From Oscillospiraceae bacterium (GTDB taxonomy: Bacteria; Bacillota; Clostridia; Oscillospirales; Ruminococcaceae): a stretch of DNA of 64,000 nt. The stretch lies in assembly GCA_031284525.1 (NCBI GenBank), contig JAISZR010000004.1:124001-188000 (forward strand), given 5' to 3'. The notes under the pieces are model-generated. The model had not been told where the DNA came from and searched no databases. It was given only the letters and a program-made list of their open reading frames with translations. Within the stretch, counting starts at the first letter, position 1; each line of letters opens with the position of its first letter. A program made the translations under genes and the position numbers. This document shows positions 1 through 9,655 of the stretch, one piece after another.

Positions 1-1203
<1,203 letters not shown>

Positions 1204-1387
1204 TCTCAAGCTTCCACTAGCTCAATTGTTCTTTACCCGTGATTTACTCTCAGGTCAATTTCCTAAAGCCTTTCGCACTTCTTAGCTGTTCAATTTTCAA
1301 TGTACATGCCCTTTCCGCTTTTCCATAAACCCCTTCCACACTTCTGACGGGTCTCCCCTGACGGGCTTTTACGGAGACGGCTCCGCC

Positions 1388-1416
1388 ATTTTAGCACCTT
1401 ATTTTTGCTTTGTCAA
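1388..1416 (-). promoter_or_regulatory. rRNA operon promoter (sigma-A type)
   Basis: On the minus strand TTGACA (1411-1416) and TAAAAT (1388-1393) are separated by exactly 17 bases. Transcription would begin near 1381 and give a leader of about 175 bases before the 16S sequence. The leader contains short GC-rich inverted repeats around 1345-1385. Confidence 0.85.
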
Positions 1417-1511
1417 TACCCCCCTTGCGCTGCTTCGAAACAAAGTGCAACAGCACGGCCGATTCAGAATTTGCAACTTTGTGTTGATCTTTACTAACAG
1501 TTTTTGGGAAA

Positions 1512-1540
1512 TTGACAAAATCCCTCTCATGTGTTACAAT
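1512..1540 (+). promoter_or_regulatory. sigma-A promoter of rqcH
   Basis: TTGACA (1512-1517) and TACAAT (1535-1540) with a 17-base spacer, on the plus strand, back to back with the rRNA promoter about 100 bases away. It would give a leader of about 145 bases before the TTG start at 1693. Confidence 0.85.
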
Positions 1541-1549
1541 CACGGGAGC

Positions 1550-1649
1550 TAAAGAGTGAGTGGAGAGTGAGCGGGAAGTGGAGAGGAAGTGGAGCGTGGA
1601 GGGTGTTTGAATCAACTTGCAGGTTGGTTCTTTTCTTGTTTTAAGAAAA
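1550..1649 (+). repeat. purine-rich imperfect repeats and hairpin in the rqcH leader
   Basis: Between 1550 and 1603 the plus strand is almost free of C and made of GTGGAG/GAGTGAG units. Two tandem 11-base units beginning GGAAGTGGAG lie at 1574 and 1585. A perfect 7-base stem, TTTTCTT (1631-1637) with AAGAAAA (1643-1649), follows. The tract resembles repeated ribosome-binding sequences but no gene starts inside it. A role in regulating rqcH is only a possibility. Confidence 0.5.
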
Positions 1650-1692
1650 GCTGTTACTTAAAAAACTATCTGTGCCAAAAGGGTGAAAAATC

Positions 1693-3321
1693 TTGATAGA
1701 TGGCATTTTTTTGCATTTTGTGAAAGAAGAACTAGCTGCCAAACTTTATGGTGCCAGAGTAACCAAGGTCATTCAGACACTCAAAGAAGAGGTTGTTATC
1801 ACACTTAAAACGAGGAATCAAGAATATAGCCTGTTGATCAGCGCGTCCTCTTCATACCCCAGAATTTATTTGACGGCAGAAAAGCCTGTGCCCTTGATTA
1901 ATCCCCCTATGTTTTGCATGTTGCTTCGAAAGCATCTAATGGGAGGGATCGTTACCAAAATAAGTCAAGAAGGTTTGGATAGGATTATATATATTGAATT
2001 TGACGTCCTTAACCAGATTGCAGAGAGAACTCGTGTATGTCTTGTTGCGGAACTGATGGGGAAATATTCTAACATCGTTTTGGTTGGGAGCACTGATAAA
2101 GTGCTGGGAGCGGTAAAGATAATTCATGGGCAACGGGAAGTGTTTGTTGGCGGAAACTATGAAAAGCAAACGCAACCGGGGAAAATCAATCTTGTGACGG
2201 AAAGGTGGCCCGATGATGGAAGAGAGCCGAGCAAGTCAATTCAGGGGCTCACAGGCCGGACATACGCGCTACTCAAAAAGGGCTTGAAAAGTGATGCAGC
2301 TGTAATCACCTTTATCTGTGAGGCGTTAAACGAAAACAAGAATGTCAAACCAGTGATGCTGACTGAAGAAGCACTCCCCGTGTTTTTCGATTTCGATGTG
2401 TTGGGCGACAAGCTTTATTTTGACTCGTTTTGTGAATTATTGGAGGCATTCTTCAAAGATAAAGTACGAAGTGACTTAATCAAGCAACGGACAAGCGATT
2501 TGAGAGGGATTGTGAATGTCTTTTTGAAAAGAGTGAAAAACAGGATCAAAGCGCAAAGCGAAGAACTCGAGCAGTGCAAAGAAAAAGAAGAAAAAAAACT
2601 AAAGGGGGATCTTTTGCTGGCAAATTTGGGCAATCTAAGGGATGTTGGGAATTGTTCAGAAATTAAACTTGAGAACTTTTATGACGAAGGACAAAGCAGA
2701 ATAACTATCGCGTTGGATCCGAGATTAACGGTTTCTCAGAATGCTCAGAAATATTATAAGGGGTACCGTAAGTTACAGGTGGCTGAGAAAAAATTAGCCG
2801 AGTTAATTCTTGAAGGTGAAGAAGAGCTTGAATATTTGCAATCGGTTGTGTTTGGACTAGATCAGGCTGTGCATGAATCGCGGTTGGAGGAGATTCGGCA
2901 GGAGCTTGTGGAGCAAGGGTACATTAAGACGCATACCAAAAGAAAAAAGGAAGTGAAGAATAAATTTTTGCCGGAGGTGATATTCCTTAAAACAGGTGGA
3001 GAGCTGCTTGTTGGAAAGAATAACTTGCAAAATGAGTATGTAACTTTTAAGGCCGCGAAGAAAGATGACCTGTGGTTCCATGCACAAAAAATCCCGGGGT
3101 CACACGTGGTTTTGCGTATTAAAAATGGGCAAGAATTTCAGAGCTGTGAAATTGAAGAGGCAGCCAGAGTTGCCGCTAGTAACAGCAGAGCGCAGGGAGG
3201 GTCACTTGTTGCTGTAGATTTCACGGCAGTCAGGAACGTCCGCAAGATGCCGGGCGGGAAGCCAGGTATGGTGATTTATGTGAACTTTAGGACCATCTTC
3301 GTCAATCCATCCCCTCGCTAG
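1693..3321 (+). CDS. rqcH: NFACT family protein, ribosome quality control factor RqcH
   Basis: RqcH binds 50S subunits carrying stalled peptidyl-tRNA and recruits tRNA-Ala to add C-terminal alanine tails that mark the chain for degradation; relatives were first named fibronectin-binding protein FbpA. The 542-residue protein has the NFACT-N domain (about 1-210), a helical coiled-coil middle (about 265-420) and the NFACT-R domain at the end, with the motif DLWFHAQKIPGSHVVLR near 458-475. The Asp-Arg pair needed for tailing is present (D96, R97). Start is TTG at 1693, preceded by AAGGGTG at a suitable distance. It stands alone behind its own promoter. Length is close to the family norm (about 570). 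Confidence 0.92.
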   Translation: MIDGIFLHFVKEELAAKLYGARVTKVIQTLKEEVVITLKTRNQEYSLLISASSSYPRIYLTAEKPVPLINPPMFCMLLRKHLMGGIVTKISQEGLDRIIYIEFDVLNQIAERTRVCLVAELMGKYSNIVLVGSTDKVLGAVKIIHGQREVFVGGNYEKQTQPGKINLVTERWPDDGREPSKSIQGLTGRTYALLKKGLKSDAAVITFICEALNENKNVKPVMLTEEALPVFFDFDVLGDKLYFDSFCELLEAFFKDKVRSDLIKQRTSDLRGIVNVFLKRVKNRIKAQSEELEQCKEKEEKKLKGDLLLANLGNLRDVGNCSEIKLENFYDEGQSRITIALDPRLTVSQNAQKYYKGYRKLQVAEKKLAELILEGEEELEYLQSVVFGLDQAVHESRLEEIRQELVEQGYIKTHTKRKKEVKNKFLPEVIFLKTGGELLVGKNNLQNEYVTFKAAKKDDLWFHAQKIPGSHVVLRIKNGQEFQSCEIEEAARVAASNSRAQGGSLVAVDFTAVRNVRKMPGGKPGMVIYVNFRTIFVNPSPR

Positions 3322-3403
3322 TCGTACCTTCAGCCATATCTGTGCATTTTATGTTTTGAGAACGAAAGCAGGGTTTTATAGTGCTTTCTAAAAGAGGGGG
3401 CTT

Positions 3404-3859
3404 GTGGTGAATATAACGCTTATCGCGCACGACAGAAAAAAAGAGTTGTTAATTAGGTTTTGCGATGCCTATAACAGCATTCTCAGAAAGCATAATATTT
3501 TTTCAACCGAAGATGTTTCCAAGGCAGTTGCTAATGCCATCGGATGCCATGTAAGCGCGTTTTTAACAAGACAAAGGGGCGGGTATCAGCAGATCGCTTC
3601 TCGGATTATTTGCAACGAAACGGACTTGCTTATATTTTTTAAAGACCCATTAACCGAGAACGCGCAGGAGTTAAGAGAAACTGAAATTGCAAGAGTGTGT
3701 GACGTACACTCTGTCCCAATGGCAACGAACATGGCGGCAGCAGAACTTATGATTTTGGGGATGGAGCGGGGCGACCTAGACTGGAGACTGGTCATGAATT
3801 CGGCGAGCCTTGCTAGATTAGAGCGAACTGGAGCTAGGGATACGATGAGCTCGGTTTGA
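3404..3859 (+). CDS. methylglyoxal synthase-like protein lacking catalytic residues
   Basis: The 151-residue protein follows methylglyoxal synthase (MgsA), which converts dihydroxyacetone phosphate to methylglyoxal and phosphate, over its whole length: IALIAHD-like start (H9, D10), GGxQQ segment, LLIFFKDPL and a VPMATN strand. The active site is gone. By alignment with E. coli MgsA, the catalytic base Asp71 is Tyr61, His98 is Gln88, Asp101 is Arg91, and the phosphate-binding TGTTG loop reads TEDVS. Only the equivalent of Asp91 (D81) stays. The fold should be intact, so a binding or regulatory role, or early decay, is more likely than catalysis. GTG start at 3404 (or 3407), after AGAGGGGG. Confidence 0.75.
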   Translation: MVNITLIAHDRKKELLIRFCDAYNSILRKHNIFSTEDVSKAVANAIGCHVSAFLTRQRGGYQQIASRIICNETDLLIFFKDPLTENAQELRETEIARVCDVHSVPMATNMAAAELMILGMERGDLDWRLVMNSASLARLERTGARDTMSSV

Positions 3860-4031
3860 CGTGTTCCTGTGAGGAAGAGAGCCCCAAGTCAAATGTCTGG
3901 CCCAGTTCCAAAAAGCCGTAAAACAAGTGCTGTTTTTGGCTTGGGGTCTGCTTTGTCTTTTGGGCGTTCTTTGGATTCGTTTTCTTGTGCCTTTTTTATT
4001 CTTGCTGGGAAAAGTAAAGGAAACAAATCGT

Positions 4032-4067
4032 GGAGGGGGGTCTGGATTCCCCCTCCATGGGCTTTTT
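4032..4067 (+). terminator. intrinsic terminator after the MgsA-like gene
   Basis: GGAGGGGG (4032-4039) pairs with CCCCCTCC (4049-4056) around a 9-base loop, and a short T run follows at 4063-4067. The rest of the 3860-4101 gap shows no gene. Confidence 0.6.
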
Positions 4068-4101
4068 CTGGCGGCATTTTTAACAAAGGCTAGGTGCTTT
4101 G

Positions 4102-5043
4102 ATGAGAACGCTAATAATCGGTCCGAATGACGAAGGTCAAAGACTTGACAAATTTCTCCAAAAAATAACAACCTTGCCGGAATCGCTCATGCATCGATAT
4201 ATTCGCAAAAAGAGGATCAAGTTAAATCATAAAAGGTGCGAACACAAAGTGATTTTGCAAAAGGGCGACATTTTGGAACTTTTCGTTGATGACGAGTTTT
4301 TTGTGCAGAGCGAAAAAACGGGTTTTCTTGGGACCACGTTAATCCCGGACGTTTTTTATGAGGATAAAAACATTTTGATTGTGAATAAGCCACCTGGACA
4401 GTTGGCCTGTGGGAATGGGGCAGGAGAAATCAACACACTTGTTAATTCGATTAAGCTTTACCTTTTTCGAAGAGGGGAATATAATCCGGAGCAGGAAAAT
4501 AGCTTTGCGCCAGCACTTTGCCACCTGATTGACAGAAATACGGGAGGGCTTGTTATTGCGGCAAAAAATGCGCAGGCACTCAGAATTATGAACCAGAAAA
4601 TCAAAAACCGTGAAGTCAAAAAGACGTATCTTTGCCTTGTTCACGGTTGCCCCCCAAAAGAAGAGGATTTACTTACGGGTTATTTGCGAAAAGGCAAAAA
4701 CAACAACCTGGTTGAAATAAGTAAATCCCCTAAACTAGGTTACAAAATCATCAAAACGAAATATAGAGTGCTTGAAACAAGCGGGTCAGAGTCTCTTCTT
4801 GAAATCAATCTTATTACTGGGCGGACTCATCAGATTCGTGCCCATCTCGCCTCTATTGGGCATCCGTTGATAGGGGACAACAAATATGGTGACCCGGAGA
4901 AAAATAAGGCTTGTGGCTTTAAATTTCAAGCCCTGTGTGCGAACGAACTGAGGTTTGAATTTGAGCTTAGTGCTGGTCCTCTTGATTATCTGCAGAATAA
5001 GGAATTCAAGTTGAAAAAAATTTGGTTTGCGGGCAAAAAATAA
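4102..5043 (+). CDS. RluA-family pseudouridine synthase with S4 domain
   Basis: Isomerises specific uridines in rRNA or tRNA to pseudouridine. An N-terminal S4-like RNA-binding domain (about 5-65) precedes the RluA catalytic domain (about 85-300), recognised from IPDVFYEDKNILIVNKPPG, the catalytic-motif segment, and GRTHQIRAHLASIGHPLIGD near the C-terminus. The catalytic Asp is present (D144 from the ATG at 4102). The nearly invariant HRLD motif reads HLID, because the Arg codon is CTG. The exact target (RluC or RluD type) cannot be told. ATG at 4102 is preceded by TAGG at 7 bases; an in-frame TTG at 4099 is the alternative. Confidence 0.85.
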   Translation: MRTLIIGPNDEGQRLDKFLQKITTLPESLMHRYIRKKRIKLNHKRCEHKVILQKGDILELFVDDEFFVQSEKTGFLGTTLIPDVFYEDKNILIVNKPPGQLACGNGAGEINTLVNSIKLYLFRRGEYNPEQENSFAPALCHLIDRNTGGLVIAAKNAQALRIMNQKIKNREVKKTYLCLVHGCPPKEEDLLTGYLRKGKNNNLVEISKSPKLGYKIIKTKYRVLETSGSESLLEINLITGRTHQIRAHLASIGHPLIGDNKYGDPEKNKACGFKFQALCANELRFEFELSAGPLDYLQNKEFKLKKIWFAGKK

Positions 5044-5142
5044 AGCGGTAAAATGGATTGGATTGGGGTGGTCATTTCCTCCTGCGCCGGAAAAGCGTTG
5101 TGGGGGCCGTGTTCATCATCGTGAGCTGTGTTTCTCGTTTTG

Positions 5143-5151
5143 TGATATACT
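5143..5151 (+). promoter_or_regulatory. extended -10 promoter candidate for the ABC operon
   Basis: TGATATACT, an extended -10 element, lies 37 bases before the start of the ABC ATPase gene. No good -35 is seen at 16-18 bases upstream. Confidence 0.45.
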
Positions 5152-5187
5152 GTTACGGATGTCGGGCTTGAGAGGAGGGTACCTTGC

Positions 5188-5919
5188 GTGGAGATAGAAA
5201 TAAAAAATCTTTCTAAGAGTTTCAAAAACTTTAAGGCTTTAGATGACGTTAGTCTGACCGTTGGAAATGGAGAAATCTTCGGCATTTTGGGACCTAACGG
5301 TGCTGGCAAATCGACTCTGGCGAAAATCATTTTGGGAATTTATGATTCGCCCAAGGGCTGCGTTTTTGTCGATGGCATAGATGTTTGTTCCCCAGATTAT
5401 GTAAAAATCAAAGAGCAAACAGGATTTCTGTTAGATAATATAAGTTTGATCAAAGCTTTTAGTGCTTGGAACAATATTGAATTCTTTGACAGAATCTATT
5501 TTAAAAATGACACGATGGAAAACAGGCAAAAACGGATAAGCAAAGTTCTGAATGTGTTTGGGCTGGATCCCTCTTCCAAAAAGCCAATTTTTAATTTCTC
5601 AAGAGGTATGAAGCAGAGAGTTGCCTTGGCCCGGGCTCTGATTAATGACCCTAAGCTTTTGATTCTTGATGAACCCAACCGGGGGCTAGACAGAGAAGGC
5701 AAAGTGGTTCTTAATAAACTTTTAGTTGCCCTTGCAGAAAAAGGCACAACGATTGTTATAACGTCCCACGAACTTGAAGATCTTTCTCTGTTGGTTCCAA
5801 AGGCGGTATACATAAACAAAGGGAAAATTGTAGGAGAACCTTGGGTAAAAGGCGAAAGCAGCATGAATCTTTTGGAGTTTTATGATTCGCATATTGATGT
5901 GAAGGATGTGAAAATATGA
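5188..5919 (+). CDS. ABC transporter ATP-binding protein
   Basis: ATPase subunit of 243 residues for an ABC-2 type exporter. Walker A is GPNGAGKST (about residues 35-43), the signature is FSRGMKQR (a variant common in this subgroup), and Walker B is LLILDEP, followed by the switch His (TSHE). GTG start at 5188 follows AGAGGAGGGT by 7 bases. It overlaps the next gene by four bases (ATGA), so the two are translationally coupled. Substrate unknown. Confidence 0.88.
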   Translation: MEIEIKNLSKSFKNFKALDDVSLTVGNGEIFGILGPNGAGKSTLAKIILGIYDSPKGCVFVDGIDVCSPDYVKIKEQTGFLLDNISLIKAFSAWNNIEFFDRIYFKNDTMENRQKRISKVLNVFGLDPSSKKPIFNFSRGMKQRVALARALINDPKLLILDEPNRGLDREGKVVLNKLLVALAEKGTTIVITSHELEDLSLLVPKAVYINKGKIVGEPWVKGESSMNLLEFYDSHIDVKDVKI

Positions 5920-6557
5920 AGATTTTGAGTAGTCCTGTTTTTTGGCGTGAAAAAACGGAGACAATCAATTCTGGGGCAGTTTCCGTTGTTAGTGTGTTAT
6001 TACAGCTTTTTGTTGTCTGCACAACGATGTGGGTTTTTTCTCTGCTGGTCAAGGACTTTTGGTTTGTGCTTTTAATAGGATGGTTTTCGCTCGTCACGAA
6101 CGAACAGTCTAACGCCGCTCGTGTAGACGATATAGAAGCAATCATGGCAACACCCCTAGGCGTCAAAGATTTTGCAAAGGGGAGATCTTTATTTTCTGAG
6201 TGTAAATCTTTTCTCTATGCCGTTTTGGCAATGCCATTCCTGTATTACAACAAACCAGAACAAATCTTTTCCCCAAAGCCACTTAGCGTGGCCATTTTCT
6301 TGGTCGCTCCGTTTTTCATATACTATTGGGCATTATTTGTAAATATGGTTTGCTTTTTTGTCCCCGCTCGCTTTTCAATATTATTGATTCTCCCAGTGTA
6401 TGCGCCGTTTTGTGCTTTGCTGCTTGGAGAACCTGCCAGAAGTATTGTTTTGGTGTCGGTTGTTCCAGCACTTGGGACCTTGGCTTTCATTGCAAGCCGA
6501 CTGTCCTTTAAATTCATCCCAAAAGAAATAATAAGAAACAGAGCCTTAAGGGATTGA
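5916..6557 (+). CDS. ABC-2 type transporter membrane protein
   Basis: A 213-residue polytopic membrane protein with about five or six hydrophobic segments (near 20-42, 44-60, 98-112, 124-150, 155-172, 176-194). The start overlaps the stop of the ABC ATPase, which makes it the likely permease partner. No sequence motif identifies the substrate. It is short for an ABC-2 permease, and the pair may work as a dimer of each subunit. Confidence 0.7.
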   Translation: MKILSSPVFWREKTETINSGAVSVVSVLLQLFVVCTTMWVFSLLVKDFWFVLLIGWFSLVTNEQSNAARVDDIEAIMATPLGVKDFAKGRSLFSECKSFLYAVLAMPFLYYNKPEQIFSPKPLSVAIFLVAPFFIYYWALFVNMVCFFVPARFSILLILPVYAPFCALLLGEPARSIVLVSVVPALGTLAFIASRLSFKFIPKEIIRNRALRD

Positions 6558-6659
6558 TTTCCAGCGAATGTTGATGCAAAGATAGAGAATCAGCCAGCGT
6601 TCCCAAAGTCAATTTTGGGGGCGTTTTTGATGTCTTTTTGCGTACCGAAGTCACAGATT

Positions 6660-7940
6660 TTAGTTGGAGACCTTAATTACGCTTTCCTGCATATAACTGC
6701 GAAGAGCTTCCGGCACATCCACGCTTCCATCTTCATTTTGAAAATTTTCCAAAATTGCGGCAAAAGTCCGTCCTATTGCAACTCCAGAGCCATTTAGGGT
6801 GTGAAGTAGTTTTGCTTTTTCTTCTGTGCTACTTTTGAATTTAATGTTTGCCCTCCGTGCCTGAAAATCCTCGAAATTACTGCAACTTGAAATCTCAACA
6901 TACCAGTTATAAGAGGGCATCCAGACCTCTATGTCATAAGTTTTGGCACTGTTTGCACCTAGGTCGCCGGCACAAAGGGCTGTCACCCTGTATGGAAGGC
7001 CAAGAAGCTGCAAAACATGCTCGGCATCATCTGTCAAGCTTTCCAGCTCTTCATATGAATTTTCTGGGGCCACAAATTTAACCAGCTCAACTTTGTTGAA
7101 TTGATGCTGCCGGATCAATCCTCTTGTGTCTTTTCCGGCGCTTCCAGCTTCAGCTCTAAAGCATGCCGTATACCCGCAGTATTTAATTGGCAACTCATCT
7201 TTCGTTAGTACTTCATCGCGATGAAAGTTGGTAAGCGGAACTTCTGCGGTTGGAATCAGGTAATAATCAAATCCTTCCAGCTTAAAAACGTCCTCGGCAA
7301 ATTTCGGGAAATTACCAGTTCCAAACATCGATTTCCCGTTTACAATAAATGGCGAAAAAATCTCCTTATACCCGCGTTTGCCGTGTGTGTCAAGGTAAAA
7401 GTTCGTGATTGCCCGTTCTAATCGTGAACCGAGCCCAACGTAATAGTGAAATCTTGACCCTGTGACTTTTGCAGCTCTCGCCGGGTCGATTATCCCAAGC
7501 TTTGCTCCCAGATCCCAGTGAGAATCCGGCTTGAAATTAAATTCTCTTGGTTTTCCCCACCTGCGAATCTCTTTGTTTTCAGTTTCATCAATCCCCATGG
7601 GGACACTTTCGTGAGGGAGATTTGGCAGCAAACAGACCAAATCGTTCTGGCTTTTTTCGAGCTTGGCAATATCCTCATTGTGCCCCTTGAGAATGCCCGA
7701 AATTCGCTTCATTCTTGCCATAATTTCCTCTGTGAGCCCAGTAGTCTGCCTCATCCTTGCTATTTCGTTGTTGGCTGCATTTTGTTCGCATCTGAGCCTA
7801 TCGGCCTGCGAATTGATTTCCCTTCGCTGCCGGTCGATTTTAAGAATTTCATCGATCTCTCTGTCGTAGTCTTTGCCCCTTCTTTTGAGCCCAGCCTTAA
7901 CGAAATCAGGATCTGATCTTATCAATTTGATATCCAGCAT
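6660..7940 (-). CDS. serS: seryl-tRNA synthetase
   Basis: Charges tRNA-Ser with serine. About 426 residues, the usual length. An N-terminal coiled-coil tRNA-binding arm (about 25-105) is followed by the class II core: motif 2 with FRAEAGSAGKDTRGLIRQHQ and motif 3 with GVAIGRTFAAILENFQ. The start was put at the ATG at 7940 (MLDIKLIRSDP), which matches the family N-terminus and has GGAGGG upstream; an in-frame ATG at 7967 would add nine residues. No T-box leader was seen upstream on the minus strand, although serS genes in this phylum often have one. Confidence 0.95.
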   Translation of the reverse strand: MLDIKLIRSDPDFVKAGLKRRGKDYDREIDEILKIDRQRREINSQADRLRCEQNAANNEIARMRQTTGLTEEIMARMKRISGILKGHNEDIAKLEKSQNDLVCLLPNLPHESVPMGIDETENKEIRRWGKPREFNFKPDSHWDLGAKLGIIDPARAAKVTGSRFHYYVGLGSRLERAITNFYLDTHGKRGYKEIFSPFIVNGKSMFGTGNFPKFAEDVFKLEGFDYYLIPTAEVPLTNFHRDEVLTKDELPIKYCGYTACFRAEAGSAGKDTRGLIRQHQFNKVELVKFVAPENSYEELESLTDDAEHVLQLLGLPYRVTALCAGDLGANSAKTYDIEVWMPSYNWYVEISSCSNFEDFQARRANIKFKSSTEEKAKLLHTLNGSGVAIGRTFAAILENFQNEDGSVDVPEALRSYMQESVIKVSN

Positions 7941-8303
7941 GGCAAACTCTTCCCTCCGTTCTCCCAATGTACAACCTATTTTAGAACCACAATTCGCGTG
8001 TTTTTTTGTTCTCTATCCCACCGAAAACAGATTCCCTAGGAATGTGGAAAACTCTGTGGAAAAAGTGGAAAGAACCTTATTTTTACTCTTGCCGCAGTGA
8101 ATTTTAATTTCTCGAATTTTCCACATTCCTGCCAAACCTTGCAACGTTAAAGCAGTTTAGCTTTGCACCTATATTTGGCTATGCAATCAGGTTTTTCGGC
8201 ATTTTTGGAGTTTAACAATTGACCAATTTTTGTACACACTGGCGGCGTAAGTCAGGTTGAAATTCTATTTCACCGCAAAACACAAATCTTCCTCAAACAG
8301 CCC
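7941..8303. other. intergenic region between glyA and serS
   Basis: About 360 bases, AT-rich. I looked for a T-box (AGGGTGGNACCGCG) and for a clear promoter on the minus strand and saw neither. Short stretches (GTGGAAAACTC, GTGGAAAAAGTGGAAAG) repeat near 8041-8072. No convincing gene. Confidence 0.5.
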
Positions 8304-9554
8304 CTAAAATAAAGGATATTCGTCGCAAAGCCTTTTAACTTCGCACACAATTTGTGCCCTTGAGTTGTTGAAATCCGTGGCAACTAAAAAGAGCCATTTT
8401 GCAATTTGCCGCATGATTGATTCGTCAAATCCCCTCGTTGTCACCGCAGGAGTCCCAATTCTGATTCCGCTTGTGACAAATGGACTCTCTTCGTCATCCG
8501 GGATAGAGTTCTTGTTGACGGTTATGTTGACTTCGCCAAGTCTCTTTTCCATTTCTTTGCCGGTGATTTTCATGTTCCTGAGGTTAATCAACATAAGGTG
8601 ATTGTCGGTTCCTCCCGAAACGAGTTTGAACCCTAATTTGACCAGCTCATCTGCAAGCACCGCCGAGTTCTTAACGACTTTTTTTTGATATTCGGTGAAT
8701 TCTGGGGTCAAAGCCTCTTTAAAACATACTGCTTTTGCCGCAATGGTATGCATAAGTGGTCCGCCCTGAATTCCTGGGAAAATCGCTTTATCTACCTTCT
8801 CCGAAAATTCCTTTTTGCAGAGAATAAGTCCCCCTCTTGGTCCTCGCAGTGTTTTTTGTGTTGTGGAAGTGACAAAATCAGCGTGGGGAACTGGAGATTG
8901 ATGCAACCCGGCAGCCACAAGGCCGGCAATATGCGCCATATCAACCAGAAGATGAGTGCCTTGCTCCCTAGCGATTTCACCGAAGATTTTAAAATCTATT
9001 TTTCTCGGGTATGCACTCGCTCCAGCGACAATTAGCTTGGGTTTGTGTTTGGCCGCCAGTTTTCTTACGGCATCATAATCTAGGCGCTCTGTTTCGGGGT
9101 CTAGGCCATACGGAACGAAGTTGAAATAGGAACCGGAAATGTTAACCGGCGAGCCGTGTGTTAAATGTCCACCATGCCCGAGATTCATTCCCAAAACGGT
9201 ATCTTGTGGCTTTAACATCGCAAAATAGACTGCCATGTTCGCTTGAGATCCAGAATGTGCTTGCACGTTGGCATGTTCGGCACCAAAGAGCTGCTTGGCC
9301 CTTTCCCTAGCTAAATCCTCAATTACGTCTACATGCTGGCAACCGCCGTAATATCTTTTGGTTGGGTAGCCTTCTGCGTATTTGTTTGTCAAAATACTGC
9401 CAACCGCGGCCAAAATAGGTGCAGACACAATGTTTTCTGAGGCAATTAGCTCGATACTTTCATTTTGCCGCAAAAGCTCTAACTTTATTGCATCTGCTAC
9501 CTCCGAATCAAATTGTGAGAGCAAATCAATGTTTTCTGGCAAATTTTTCTTCAA
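8304..9554 (-). CDS. glyA: serine hydroxymethyltransferase
   Basis: PLP enzyme that interconverts serine plus tetrahydrofolate with glycine plus 5,10-methylene-tetrahydrofolate, the main source of one-carbon units. 416 residues, normal length. Landmarks are [10 protein letters not shown] near 34-43, [10 protein letters not shown] near 101-110, [10 protein letters not shown], and the PLP lysine K234 in [12 protein letters not shown]. The residue before the lysine, usually His, is Gln here (Q233). TTG start at 9554 follows AGGGAG by about 10 bases. It lies in a run of minus-strand genes between serS and the gamma-lyase-like gene. Confidence 0.95.
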   Translation of the reverse strand: MKKNLPENIDLLSQFDSEVADAIKLELLRQNESIELIASENIVSAPILAAVGSILTNKYAEGYPTKRYYGGCQHVDVIEDLARERAKQLFGAEHANVQAHSGSQANMAVYFAMLKPQDTVLGMNLGHGGHLTHGSPVNISGSYFNFVPYGLDPETERLDYDAVRKLAAKHKPKLIVAGASAYPRKIDFKIFGEIAREQGTHLLVDMAHIAGLVAAGLHQSPVPHADFVTSTTQKTLRGPRGGLILCKKEFSEKVDKAIFPGIQGGPLMHTIAAKAVCFKEALTPEFTEYQKKVVKNSAVLADELVKLGFKLVSGGTDNHLMLINLRNMKITGKEMEKRLGEVNITVNKNSIPDDEESPFVTSGIRIGTPAVTTRGFDESIMRQIAKWLFLVATDFNNSRAQIVCEVKRLCDEYPLF

Positions 9555-9655
9555 AATAACCGTTCTCCCTTAACTTTTTTATGCCGTCACAAACTTCCCT
9601 TTGTTCTTTTGCAATACATGTTGCTAAAACTCAAACAACAACTTTTTTGTTAAAA

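Noticed and set aside
7941..8303. Possible T-box riboswitch before serS
   Set aside because: The conserved antiterminator sequence and a terminator hairpin are not present on the minus strand.
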